From NCBI GenBank assembly GCA_964034945.1, contig OZ035963.1, positions 1,240,001-1,304,000 on the forward strand: a DNA stretch of 64,000 nt. The letters run 5' to 3'. The stretch's first letter is position 1; every line of letters begins with the position of its first letter. This stretch comes from Chrysopilus asiliformis (lineage: Eukaryota > Arthropoda > Insecta > Diptera > Rhagionidae). The notes under the pieces were generated by a model, which searched no databases, was not told where the DNA came from, and saw nothing but the letters and a program-made list of their open reading frames with translations. This document shows positions 46,714 through 58,893 of the stretch, in pieces. The translations under genes were made by a program, and so were the position numbers.

Positions 46714-46815
46714 CACCTTGGAATAGACGTGCTGCTTTGATTGATTTCTCAACAAATTAAATTAAATTTCAATCTTTCCATTTCATTATAGAAACTTTCA
46801 GTCAGTAGACTGCAA
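46714..46815. other. short spacer
   Basis: Unremarkable AT-rich DNA between the MITE and the next Helitron-like element. Confidence 0.5.
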
Positions 46816-47138
46816 TCATACTAATATATAAAAATGAGTTGGTGTCTGTCTGTCTGTCTGTTCCTCTTTCACACAAAAACGGTTGAACCGATTGACTTGA
46901 AATTTGGCATGAGTGTCTGTGGTAGTTCTGGTTCCAACATAGGCATACGGAAAAGTAGCGCGAGGGGTGGGGGGAGTAAGGAGAGGGGGTAAAGTCATCT
47001 CGAAACTTAGTTTTTGCGCTATGTTACTCTTTCGCGTGGAAACTACCGAGCCGATTGGCCTGAAGTTTAGCTCCAACATAGACCATAAAAAAAAAATTTG
47101 AAAAAACTTAACCCGGCAACGACGGGTATGCAAGCTAG
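46816..47138 (+). mobile_element. Helitron-like non-autonomous element, copy 3
   Basis: Starts TCATACTAATATATAAAAAT after an A; ends with the ACCCG/CGGGT hairpin, ATGCAAG and CTAG before a T. At 323 bp it is the shortest copy and close to the family consensus. The 133-codon minus frame across it is a by-product, shared with copies 4 and 5. Confidence 0.9.
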
Positions 47139-48827
47139 TAGAAAATAAATACATAAAAGAAAGTTTATAAAGGACAAAATCCTTACAACGAGCATTCCAA
47201 TTGGTATCCTCAATCAAGTTAAATTTGGCATTATTTTAACATCAAAAGACATTGCATTTATTATCGTTCGCCATAAGTCTTATGCTAGTTAGTGACTGAT
47301 TTAAGTTAGGTTGAAAATAAATTAAGCTGCAAGATATCTTGTGCTCATTACCACTTAAGGGACCCAAAAATTTAACTCCAAACTTAATGAGATGTCGTAA
47401 ATCAGACATCGTCCGTTTTATCCTGACAGTTTGTACGTCGCTCAGCAATTATCTGCCGAAGCGATTACCTCCTACATATGTTTGAATTTGAATCTGTACA
47501 CAAACGTATACTACAATATATGATTCCGAATGTGAAATAAGTGTCTTTATCCGGGAAATTCCTTTACCCAATTCGATGTCTTCCGGATAGTATAATAAAT
47601 TTTCTTCTTGTCCTTAAATCTGTCAGTAGGGAATCCATTTTTCATTTCGATGCCGCACAGTGTTAAGCGGATTACGAAGGAATTTTGACATTTTGACTGT
47701 GCCGGATACCAACAAAAAAGCCGTATCGCTACTAGATCCAACAGACAATCAAATTATGGGAGATGGTACAGAATTTGTACATCCAAAATAAGAGGAGAGG
47801 TGACAGCTATATCTTCTGAGGTAGGTGATGGAAATAGCAATAAAGGCATAAGCAAGACAGTTCTTTATATTATAACTAACGATATACGACTGTCATTAAT
47901 GTCAGTCGTAATGACCTGGGAAGAGATACGTTCTTTTCCTTAGATTTGTCTCTTTATCTTCATTGTCTGCTTGGCACTGGAAGAAAACTTATCAAGTCGT
48001 CCATAAGACAAAGTAGCAGAAAGCGAGACCTCCAAGTAGATTCAAGGGGCAGAATGGATATTCGTAGAATAAAATTATACCCAATATATTGGCTTAACAA
48101 CCATAAGTCAAAAGTGCCAGTGATCCACAAAAACAGTCACCCTAAAGCAATCCTTAAACCTCCCGCCTCGAATGTTTGTTAAGTTGACGGACGATTAAAG
48201 CTTAAGATGACTTCCATCATTTCCTGCCTCTTAAAATTTTATTGCTAACCATCCGTTTCCACCGGGTAGACAAGATTTTCTCTCGAAAATAGTTTAAACT
48301 CGGAAGCGTTTAATTCGCGGCATGATGGGAAAAACGGAACATAAATTTTATGAGCTAAATCATCCAATCTTATTGATGGGGAACATTTAATTAAGATTTA
48401 AGTGAAATTATTTATCACTTTTTCATGATAGAGTGTGGGGAAGGGGATGTGACGTGGCTGGTATTAAAATGCGTATTAATATTTGCCGTTGCAGAGTCAA
48501 TTGATGTTTGTTAGTTTTTATCACGGTTAAAGTCTAAAAGTCAACGGGTTATAATAAAAAATTAAAGCAAAAACTTAACAAACGAATAATTTAAGCCTGA
48601 CCATTAAAAATTTTGACAATTCGATCAAATATTTCAATCAACGAAATACCCAAAAATTTGCGAAAAAATAGAATTGCAGGTCATATAATTTTTTTGCAAA
48701 TTCTAATAGAAATGTTACCTGGAGTCGACAACACAGTTAAAATTTGTAAGATAATTTGTTAGTAAAAGTCGTCCACGGAGGACTGTTCAATGAAACATAC
48801 TAGCGTTTCGGTCGCTTGGCCAGGGGT
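47139..48827. other. no recognised gene
   Basis: Short frames at 47242-47741 (minus) and 47946-48182 (plus) are unassigned. No element ends were found. Confidence 0.5.
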
Positions 48828-48831
48828 TTAA

Positions 48832-49174
48832 CACGTTGGCTACCATGTGAGTCACCGGTGATCGCAGCGTGTCACCCACAGGGACAATGTGAGTCACCGG
48901 TGTACACACACTATTGTCATTACCGTCAGTTTCTCAAGTTCCATGGTTGAGTGCAGTCGCTCGTGCGGTACAAAGGGGTTTTTTTTGTGGAGCATATTTC
49001 ATGTGAAAAATTTGTTGTGGTAAGTTTTTTCCGTTATATTTTATTCAATTCGTTCGTTTTTGTCTGTATTGATCTTGTGTTCACTGGTGACTCACATTGT
49101 ACAGAAATGATTTTTGCGTTTTTTACCAGTGTATACTAGCGGAGTAAGCGTTTTTTTGGCTGGTAGCCAACGTG
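48832..49174. mobile_element. piggyBac-type MITE (TTAA duplication), 343 bp
   Basis: TTAA flanks both ends (48828-48831 and 49175-49178). The inverted ends read CACGTTGGCTACCA at each side. Subterminal GTGAGTCACCGGTG words occur twice on the left (48847 and 48890) and once, complemented, on the right (CACTGGTGACTCACAT near 49081). They contain the palindromes GTGAGTCAC and CACCGGTG and are likely transposase contacts. No transposase frame. The ends are related to those at 25498-25649. Confidence 0.85.
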
Positions 49175-49178
49175 TTAA

Positions 49179-51897
49179 AACTTGTCTTACAAATTTTCTT
49201 GTAGTTGCTCACAATGTAATTAAATTTACGGAACTTTTGATAAAACCAATTTTTTAGGAAAGTATTTCTAGAAAAGATAAAAAATGAATGACAGCAACTA
49301 TTTTTTTTAAATTTCCCGGTACAAGTCTAGCCATGCACTTATTAAAAATTTTCAAGATTGTTGAAATTGCTAAGAAAACTTTATGCGACAACAGCAGAAA
49401 AGTACAAGCAAAAAAATGCGATTCTCAAAAAAAGTGGATTTAAATTTTATATACAAAAAAAACTCACGACATATCAATCTTAGACGTCGGAGATTCTTAT
49501 GCGGTTGTCAGGAATTTCTTCATTTTTCTCGCTAGTGATTCTAAAGTAAATGGATTGCTGAGAAAGTAGTAGAGACTGATTATTTTCTAGTAAAACTTCT
49601 CAAGAATCTTAAAGTACCTACTCTACAGTACAACAACGACAACAATTTCTTTACATATTCATCACTGTGCGAGCCAGAAGTTTTCAACAAAAAAAAAATT
49701 ATCATCCGTAAGTTGAGAATGGATCACGGTTGCTTTTTGAGTATTTTTCCCGGAAATCAAAAAAAATGTTTGTACTTTCTTTCATTACAAAATATATTCA
49801 TTTACATGAACTTGTTCTCAAGTTCCATTGCGTATACTTGAATTTAACAAATCCTTGACTGTTTTACTACGACATAAAACTACAGCACCAGAAATTACAT
49901 TTAAGTAAGGTACGAATGACTAACAAGAAAATAGAATTATGAAGTCCTTCTTAATATTTGCATTTCATAATTATATTTCTGTAGTGTAATATGTAACTCT
50001 GATAATTGTAAGAAACAAAAAAAAAAATACTATACTAATTGTAAGTGTAAGAAAACTAAGGTATTACAAGGTTTGAGTTGATTTGTGGGTTCAGAGAACT
50101 GCGAAAGTATAGCGAAATATGGTGAGCGTGTTGCAATGACCTGGAAATTGAAATGAAGAGAAATTTCACTATGAAATTTTATTATTCCCCCATGCAACCA
50201 ATTTATTTCCCTTAATTAAATTGCTATTTATTATCTACCATAATATCTGGTGGTCGTTTTCATATGTTGTGTTCTCGTTTGGTAGCTAATATTATTGCGA
50301 CCCAATTACTATATTGTCTAACCTTTAAACTTCTTAAAGGCCACAAAATACATACAAGTTTCAGACAAAAAGAAAAATTAGAAGAAAATTTTGCATAGCT
50401 CAGCGTGAATTTGGCCGGTTTCTCTGGACCTAAATAAGACTCAAAGTTAAAAGTATTCTTCACAGACGGGTGGTAAAACCACAGCATTTTCCGGCCCAGT
50501 CATTATATTTATGCTTTTTATGCGGGAAATTGGCTTAGTTTCGTTTTATATCTTTTATATGTTTGAAATTCCAGTTAGTCTACAAATACTTTGAACTAGA
50601 AAGAAACGATGAACGCCATTTGTACCCATTAGGGTAGACGCGACGGGCCCACCTGAAGTGAACACAAGAGAGAACTCTCTAATTATGCTGGGGTGTTTGA
50701 TGAAACTATCGCGTGCCAAAAATTGGTGTTGTTTATGCGAAGTAATGTTTTGCCACCTCTGGTGATCAACGTGCCGCTTCACAATGCCGCCACAACTAAC
50801 GCCATTAGACTACCAAAAACTAATCTTCCACTATACGTTGTTCTTCCTCACATAGTATTATTATTTCGTTGTGAACTTGTAAGGAGTTTTTTCCGTCGCT
50901 TATTCAGACATCGACGGCCACACAGGATAAATACGAGGACCTAAAAAAAATCTAAATATGTACCAGAAACCTCTACAGTTTATAATAAAAAGTTTTTGGG
51001 TTTTTGAGCTTTTCATATACACATACAATAGCAATGGACGATTATGTTTGATAATGTTTATGTTTCATGCTATTTATTTATTTTTGTTGTTGTACTTCCT
51101 AATTCCTATACCCTTTATTTATTCTAAGTGGGATTAAAGGATCCTCCACTCCCTACACTAGCTCGTACGTAGCAGCAACCATCATTGACGACGACGCGTC
51201 CTTAAAGTCATGTCGACATTTGCTTCCAAGTTAATTATTTGAGTTTATGGCTCCTCAGTGAATTGTGTAGGAAAAATGAGAACTAAAAATTAATGTTGTT
51301 GCCTTCTAGCCCCAAAATAAAGATAAATAATTCCTTTAAATATATTAACATTTCTATTTTATATTAGTGTTTGTATACTAGCTCGTATTCACTAACCACA
51401 AAATTGATAGAACAACACAACATTCTTGGTTCACAATTCTAAATATGAATGGGAGGTTTTGTTTCCCTTTTCCCATTTCCAACCTATAAAATTCATTCTT
51501 TTGCGATGTAACGAAGGATAATCAAAAGAGTAAAAATACAATAATATTTATTACGAGAAGTTAATGTGCAAAAATCTCTAGGAGCCGTTTAATCTGTGGA
51601 AAAACTTGTTTAAATACAAAAAGGGTCGACGGGCTTATTTACATTCGGAAATTACTCAAAAGTGACACAATAATTAGGAAATAGTTTTGTGATTGCAAAT
51701 AATTTTTTTAGCACATTTCGAGACTAGTTTATTAAAAATACATTTAGCACTGTGCATAAAAAAAATCATACTTTTACGGAGAAATGTTGTGTTCGCCGTT
51801 ACACTTTTAGGGGGCGGAGAGTGTGCTGGCGTGGCGGTACTATACCTGAGGTGGAAGGAAGATCTGAAAGGTCCAAAATTAGTAAAATATATATTTT
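49179..51897. other. no recognised gene
   Basis: AT-rich DNA. A more GC-rich patch at about 50600-50945 has open frames of 75-83 codons on both strands (plus: ...RRLFRHRRPHRINTRT), none recognised. Upstream of 51898, frames at 51693-51976 run into the Helitron-like element. Confidence 0.45.
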
Positions 51898-52185
51898 ACT
51901 AGCTTGCATACCCGTCGTTGCCGGGTTAATTTTTTTCAAAAAATTTTTTTTTGTTGATGGTCTATGTTGGAGCTAAATTTTAGGCCAATCGGCTCGCTAG
52001 TTTCCCCGCGAAAGAGTAACATAGCGCAAAAACTAAGTTTCGTAATCACTTTACCCCCTCCTCTTACTCCCCCCACCTATGTTGGAACCAGAACTACCAC
52101 AGACACTCATGCCAAATTTCAATTCAATCGGTTCAGCCGTTTTTGCGTGAAAGAGGAAGACAGACAGACAGACACCAACTCATTT

Positions 52186-52785
52186 TTTAAAAGCTTTTAT
52201 TTAGCTTGTCTTCGTGTCTGTCTGTCAGATCAAATCTTGCAACCCAATTTTGACCCACTTCCACTTGCCCGATTGACTTGAAATTTTTCACACTTATATA
52301 AGTCCGATGACAATACAATATTTTCACTACTTCGTCCTTGTAAGGATAACGGAAGGTCCTGTAAGGATAACGTGATTATCCTTTTCTCCAAATTTTCCGG
52401 AAAAAAATCTATTCTGGGGGTTTTTGGGGTCGCTGAATACGATTCTCAAGTTAAAAAGCCTGTAAGGACATCTCAAATGCAAGGATATATATTCGAAGAC
52501 TAAAAAGAACAAAATAAAAAAAATAAAAATTTTTTTTTTAAAAAAAAGCTTTAATTAAAAAAGAATGCACTAAAAAGAAAAAAATAATTTTCTGGACGCT
52601 GTGTATCACAAATATAAAAGCTTTTAAAAAGCGAGATAAAGCATAAAACAATAAAATAAAAATTTATCTCGCTTTTAAAAAGCTTTTATATTTGTGATAC
52701 ACAGCGTCCAGAAAATTATCTTTTTCTTTTTAGTGCATTCTTTTTTAATAAAAGCTTTTTTTTTAAATTTATTTTTTTATTTTTT
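52186..52785. mobile_element. element inserted in the Helitron-like copy, with AAAGCTTTTATT ends
   Basis: It starts near AAAAGCTTTTATTTAGCTTG and ends AATAAAAGCTTTTTTTT, so AAAGCTTTTATT is inverted at the ends. The left part contains TCTGTCTGTCAGATCAAATC and a 2-copy CTGTAAGGATAACG repeat (52340-52372); the right half is a long palindrome. Exact borders are blurred by T-runs. No protein is encoded. A decayed relative is at 41447-41515. Confidence 0.6.
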
Positions 52786-52790
52786 TTATA
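52509..52790. repeat. long near-perfect inverted repeat, arms about 130 bp
   Basis: The left arm (52509-52640) and right arm (52663-52790) are near-complements around a 22-base AT spacer. Shared landmarks are AAAAAAGAATGCACTAAAAA, TTCTGGACGCTGTGTATCAC, AAATATAAAAGCTTTT and AAAAAGCGAGATAAA, with only scattered mismatches and small indels. A transcript would fold into a stem of over 100 bp. Low divergence between arms implies recent formation or gene conversion. Confidence 0.85.
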
Positions 52791-52811
52791 TATTAGTATA
52801 TATTAGTATGA

Positions 52812-55589
52812 TAGACAGTCTCCTAAGCCAAATTGAACTTCGACCTTCATTTAAGGACTCTACGAAAATAATATGGGTCCGCAACATTTGTAAGGTATTG
52901 CAAGTTGTCAACAGTAAATAACCTGATAGAATTTAGAACGTTCGTATCGGTAGCACTAAGCAGTAGCTATATGTACAACTAACAACTTCGATGGTTTCCA
53001 ATACCTTACAAATCTTATAATAAGGATGATCATGACTTCACAAATCGATTCTTCAAACTTTCCTAAATTCTATGTAAAAGATTAGAAAAAACCAAATAAT
53101 GTTAAAGTTATGCTGCCATTGTTGTGCAATAAAATACATAAAAAACTATAAATTGCTTACTTGCGTGTTACTGTGAGTACTGTTGAAAGGATTAATCAGA
53201 ACAGCGTCATTAGTAGAGATTAATTTCCTTTTTAATCCTATCAAAACCGTCTTTATTATCCAGACCAGCACAGCAAGACCACCGGAGCAAGATGAAATTA
53301 TTTCCAAAATTCATAAAATTTGATTCATTTGACATCGAAATTTAAATCCCAAGCAGATTTTTTGAGTGATTTTTCAATTACTTTCGCAGCGCTATCCTCC
53401 ATTAACATTATCCATTTAACATGAAAAACAGTAATATGTTTTTTAATATCCCTATAGTAGGTTGTCTTTGTTTACACCAAGTTTCTTGCGCTTTGTCATC
53501 ATTTTCGTTCAAGTTTTTTTTTGCATATACGATTATTCGTATATGTATATTTGTCGCCTATTTTATCCTTATCACAACTTTTTGTTAGTCACTTTTTTTC
53601 TTTACACTAAATCCTTGTTGCCTTTTCATAGTTTTTCCCTATACTTGTATATTTGTACGGATACATATTTATAACAGGGGATAAAAGCTTACCAGCATCC
53701 CGTTTTTTTCTATATAGATGTGGGTTTTTTGTTCGCTTTTTTTCAAATAAAAAAAAATACTAAACTTGAGGGAAAAAATGGTTTCTGTAAATTCCCGAAA
53801 GGCCGTCGTACGTCATGCAAGATTTAGAGAAAGTTTATTGGATTAGAATTGATTTCCCTCGCTGTTAGTCACGTCCCATTTCTTCTATTCCTTAAGCTTG
53901 GGTTTTTGGTACGTATATCTAAATTTCCACTATTAAACCAAACAAAAACAAAAAAAAAAGCAGATCGACACTGGCAGTGAACAGCTATAGTTGAAGACGA
54001 AGAAGAAATCAACCCTGAAATGAAAAGAGGGCTTAACAAGGGGGCAAAAGACACTTCCTATTGAGGGACAACAGCTCAAGGAAAAGTTGAGGAAAAACTC
54101 TTGCGAAAAACACCATTTTAGGTCTGCATTTGTCCAATTATGGTTCGTTAAGTAAGTCTTGTGGGATCCTTTCTGTCCTTTAGGTTTTTTGTCTTTTCTG
54201 TTTCAATTTCTCGAATAAATTTATTCGTGTATTTTCCAATGGAGGAGAGCGAACAAGAACTTGGTCAAAGTCATTGTGGAAATTGATTGAGAGCAGTAGA
54301 AGTACACACTTTAACAGAACACTTCTTCCGCTTCACCTGTACCTGATATCAATACTGATACGGAGTTGGATATTGAATTCGAATGTTCTTGATCTGATAT
54401 CAATACCGATTCGTTACAGTATCACACTTTTACCTTGAGCTTCCCTTGGCAATCTCACCACAGTAACGAATAACAAGTACGTCTTGTAGTCACAAAAACG
54501 ATGGAGTGACCGAATGGACGCTAGTATCTATTAAAGGGTGTCATTTAAGTCGACTAACACATCAGTTGTTTGAATAATTTATCATTGATTTTATGAAGGA
54601 CTATGTGGAATGTCGAAATAGAATGTGGGACTACAGAATAATGATGCAGAATTTCAATAGGATCCTTTGAATTTTCCTGAAAATTTAAGAATTAAATTCA
54701 TATACGATTTCCAGAATTCTTTTCACATCGCACAGTTTCTGGAGATAATAGTTTTGTTAACACAATTGCAATAGCGAAGCGAGGTCAGAAACGATTCCGT
54801 TTTCGTAAAGATTGTAATAATTTAAAAGCAGAGAAAAATGTGGTAAAACTGAGCAAATAAAAACATCCCTCTACGAGGTACAGGCAAAAATATAACGAGA
54901 ACTGAAATTTGTGATGGAATAAGGATCTTAAAGTTGAGTCTGAACGGAGCTGAAGTGCTTATATCACTTCAAAGGGCAACGATACAAGATGGTAACATTA
55001 AAAATGCAAACACATGGAATTTTATAAAACCCTAGTCTCAAATACACTACTCATATATCATCATCTATAGCTTATATATATAAACAATGGATCCATACTC
55101 ATATGCGAGTCAAGGAGCGATTTCAGTACACTTTAGTTAGTGTAAATGCATAAAATTATGAATATATGCGAAAATGTATGAACACAAGTTTTCTTAACGG
55201 CACCATTTTTCACCTTGACTCAACCGTAGGGGTTCTGGTGTTGGGTTAACCAAGGTAGAATGAAAATGGGATGTATTCTGCAACAATTTTATTGATTTTT
55301 CGAATGCAAATATTTTCACACTATTCGACAAACATTTGTTATACGAATAGGTACTGGCAAGGCAAGACAAATAGAAGAGGTGAATTTATATAGCAAAAGT
55401 TCATGTTGCATATTCCATCGATAAACTTTGAACATGTTAAACACCTTAGTTTCGGTACTCGATTATACAAATTTCGAGTCGATATTTTAGTTAAGAATGC
55501 AAAAATATGTAAAATTTTCAGTTTTGCTAATCTAGAGTATCTGAAATCGGTGGGGAGCGATTGATTTCAAATACGATGCGTTACACGAA
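52812..55589. other. no recognised gene
   Basis: AT-rich DNA with short frames (53462-53674 plus, 53869-54054 minus). No element ends or exon candidates. Confidence 0.5.
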
Positions 55590-56520
55590 AAATTGCATTG
55601 AATATTCTTTAAAAATATCAGTTGTGGTCAACACAAAACTTTCTTCTACAAAATCTACGACCCTGTGCAATTTACGTTATAGCCCTGTCGCGTTGTTAAC
55701 CTAAGACGACCTCCCAATAAATTCTTGGTTTATTCAAAAATATCAAAAACGTACAAAATTTGAGATAACTTGAGAACGGCAAAAGATATCAATTTACGAT
55801 AAATGGTAAAAATGTAGAAAATGTTAACATCTTTAATTATTCTTTTAACTGTTTTGTCGAAAAACCGTTAGTTTGCAAATTATTCGCAAAAATATGATTC
55901 TTTACATATTAATGAAAATATCTCAATAACGGTAAAAGATAACGGATAACGGTAAGAAACAAAATTGTGCAGAATGCCATTCTCATTAATTCACTTCATA
56001 CATTCAGTCAGCAAAAACCCGTTAGTTTTCGAGATAATCGCAAAAAACTGATTTTTTGGAAATAACGGTTTATCTCGATAACAGGTGGAGATATCGAGTT
56101 ATAGCCAAAGACAAAAGTGTGGGAAATTTTATTTTCTCCAAGTTTTGTCATACTTAAGGCCACTAAAAAACGCGTAGTTTGGGAGTAAATCGAGAAAAAC
56201 GAAATTGCGATTTTTGAAAAACCGCCATTTTGGATACTTCCGGTTAACGGATTTCCACCAAAAGTTGATAGGATCGTCCCATTTCAGGACCCAACATGCC
56301 TATAAAATTTCATGGCGCTAGCTCTATTAGTTTTTGAGAAATCTTGTACACAGACTGACAGACTGACAGACAGACTGACAGACAGACTGACAGACAGAAA
56401 GACATTTTTTTAATATGACTCCAATCGACTCAGGAGTGATCGGGAAATGTTTTTTAGGCAAAATTAAGAGGTCGAAATTTTTCATGAATACAATACTTTA
56501 TTATACTCCGTAGAAGAAAG
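55590..56520 (+). repeat. ACTTTC-family repeat, longest copy
   Basis: It begins TTTAAAAATATCAGTTGTGG and AAAACTTTCTTCTACAAAAT, and ends ATACTCCGTAGAAGAAAGTA, whose complement restates the ACTTTCTTCTAC start. Inside are several similar sentences, such as TTGAGATAACTTGAGAACGG, ATCTCAATAACGGTAAAAGA and TATCTCGATAACAGG, so it is itself built of about 130-bp diverged units. A GACA/GACT microsatellite lies at 56351-56399. Other pieces are at 8596-8798, 22985-23100, 37211-37480 and 43885-44350. No protein domain seen. Confidence 0.7.
56351..56399 (+). repeat. (GACA/GACT)n microsatellite
   Basis: A 49-bp run of GACT/GACA units within the ACTTTC-family repeat, matching a shorter run at about 44203-44222 in the sister copy. 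Confidence 0.85.
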
Positions 56521-56659
56521 TAAAAAAATTAAAACTAATTGAGCATTCTTACTGGTTTTACAGAAAATCATGCACAATTTTTCTTTCGAGAGTCTCAATT
56601 TTCAAGATTAATTGAAGAAACAGAGTAGTTAAGCTGGTCGTTTTAATATTCAATTCTTA

Positions 56660-56811
56660 AGGCCTGTGTCCACATGGAAGCTTCTAGAAGAGATTTCTGG
56701 TGTCACAACTTCTGGAAGTTCACTTGCAGTTAGTGTTTCCACGGGAAAAACTTCCAGAACTCTCTGCTAGAAGCGACTTCTGCAAATAAACTTCCAAGTG
56801 GACACAGGCCT
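56660..56811. mobile_element. 152-bp MITE with TTA duplication (PIF/Harbinger type)
   Basis: The ends AGGCCTGTGTCCACATGGAA and, complemented, AGGCCTGTGTCCACTTGGAA are flanked by TTA at 56657-56659 and 56812-56814. The arms extend further (AGCTTCTAGAAG, CTTCTGGAAGTT), giving a foldback. No coding. Confidence 0.85.
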
Positions 56812-56814
56812 TTA

Positions 56815-58893
56815 AGCTGTGTAAATCCCGACGACGACGTTAGTCGTTGTGTCAATCAAATGTCAACCGCTAACATCACGGTCGACATAAATGGCGCTTT
56901 AATTGGCTGTTTTATCTCTTAACCTTATGTGAAAAAAAAATCAGTAATACAACTTACAATTAAATTTGTTTCCCTCTAATATTAAAAAAAAATACAAAAT
57001 AATATTTTCTGTTGCCTTTTCCATCACCAAAAACCGTGCTTTGGCTTCGGCTTTTGTCCTAAGCTTTGGGGTTTTGTGTATTAAAAAAAACTTCGTAAAT
57101 CGCAACTCTAATTTTGACAAAATTTCCCCCTGTTAAGTGTAAGTCCCCCTGGTACATAAATCATCCATACATCAAGACATAATTCAACCACCCCTTTTCT
57201 CCTCTTCATTCAAATTGACTTGCGGCTTTTCTTATGTTTTTAATTTTAATTTAAGGAAGTCTGAAGCCATGAAACTTTCAAAAAATCTATTTTTTTCCCG
57301 CCTAGGTTTTTCCAGGTCTTCATTTTAATGGGAATTTTTAAGTTGAATGAACTTTGGATGAGAAAAATTGCCAACCTACTTAATGCAGACTCTATTGTAG
57401 TTTTATGTCAATTGTTTTTCTACATTTCCTGGTTCACAGAAATTTTCCATAGTTACGATATAGAGTGCGTTTTATTTCTGTGAAACAAAAAAAGCTATGT
57501 ACTGAAAAAAAAAATGAATTAAGCCATAGTAACAGCATAATTGAACCATTACGGCAAAGTGATAGACTTGAAAGCTTAACTATAGTATAAAACAGTCAGT
57601 CTGGAATAGTTGGTAGTTGTGTACAATGTGGCTGTTTACCCAATAAACGTTTACGTCGAAAATAGCCCGAGAACCTTTCATTATGCTAAAATGGCCGTGT
57701 AAATGTGACAATCTTTATAATAGAAGTGAAACTAAAAGCCATTTTATTGCCGTTCTCTCGCGTTAGATCGTTTATATGGAGTTCCTTCTTGTACAATTTA
57801 CTTTGAAATTGCCTCTATAATTGCTCAGACACGAGATAATTTCAGATTCTAGCTAAAGACGTACGTGGATTAAATGTTTCAGATCCCCAGTTCTTCGTTT
57901 TGTATATATTTATCCGACAACATTCCAAAAAGATACTTTTCACACATAAGTTAAACACAAAAACCGGTTAAACAAAGTAGGTATATTTTGTGCTTGGTGG
58001 AACATTGGAAAAAGGATAAAACTTGATCCTCTAACCATACTAGATATTATCAAGGACTCCTTACTGGATAACTACTAGAATGGATGGCAGGAACTTAAAG
58101 CTTTTGTTTTTCTTCGCAAGAGAAGATGGTGTAACTAGAAAAGGTGAATTAATCCTGATGTCTGGTAAACTAATATAGTTGCTTTTCTAAGCATATTTTT
58201 ATATACACAAACTTGTGCATAGTACCTACCTTTTGATAGCTACGAATCATTTATGGAAAAAGCACTGAAGGTAAAGACCGTAGAAAATATGTGTATCCCT
58301 TTTCCATAAATTTGTAGGTGGGTGGGGTGGGTTGGTGACTGTCAGTGTCTCGTTACAGGATGGCAGGCGTACTGGGAAAAATTACAAAAAAAACCAAGCT
58401 ACTTCGCTATATACCGGAACCAGACGAACTCATTAAGGACGGCGAAATAGTTGCAGACCTCAAACAGACCTATTTATAGGATTTCCAGGTGCAATTTTAA
58501 CTGTTGGGCATGAAACGCTATCATTAAAAGCAGTGCTTCTGGAATAATTACAATCTTTTCTAGCAACACAAAAAAAAAGAGAATTATTAAAAAAATTTGA
58601 AAAAAAACAGCATAGACCAGAAAGACGACCCTTGGCATCCCAAACTATTATAGTGCATGACTTGTTTGATAATGGCCTTTTGCTTTAATGAGTTCTAAAG
58701 ATGATAATTAAGTAGACCACTTCTGTTGCATTTACTGCTCGTATATAGCAAAGAGCTCATTTCTATTACAAATGCCGGGAAAAAACAAAATTTCGTCTTT
58801 TAATGCCAGCAAAAGGCCAAATCAAATTTAATAGGAACTGAATTTAATTCATTTTCATCGTGCTGGCCATTTAATGAAATTGAATTGATGAAA
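56815..58893. other. no recognised gene; one weak peptide island
   Basis: Near 58360 a 40-codon frame follows an acceptor-like GTCTCGTTACAG (MAGVLGKITKKTKLLRYIPE, then PDELIKDGEIVADLKQTYL, stop). It looks protein-like, but a second frame over the same bases is also open for about 30 codons, so chance is likely. Nothing else is supported. Confidence 0.4.

Larger units (their letters stand above)
51899..52811 (-). mobile_element. Helitron-like element, copy 4, carrying an inserted element
   Basis: On the minus strand it begins TCATACTAATATATACTAAT (at 52811, after an A) and ends with the hairpin, ATGCAAG and CTAG at 51899 before a T. The normal interior is at 51899-52185 and the 5' tip at 52786-52811. 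The roughly 600 bp between them is foreign and includes the long hairpin at 52509-52790. The 5' tip is tandemly duplicated (TATATTAGTA twice). Confidence 0.8.

Noticed and set aside
46816..47217. 133-codon minus frame (GSVVSTRKSNIAQKLSF)
   Set aside because: The same peptide recurs in Helitron-like copies 4 and 5; it is antisense of a non-coding element.
50555..50944. GC-richer patch with opposing 75-83-codon frames
   Set aside because: Both strands are open to a similar degree and no splice-bounded exon or known motif is visible.
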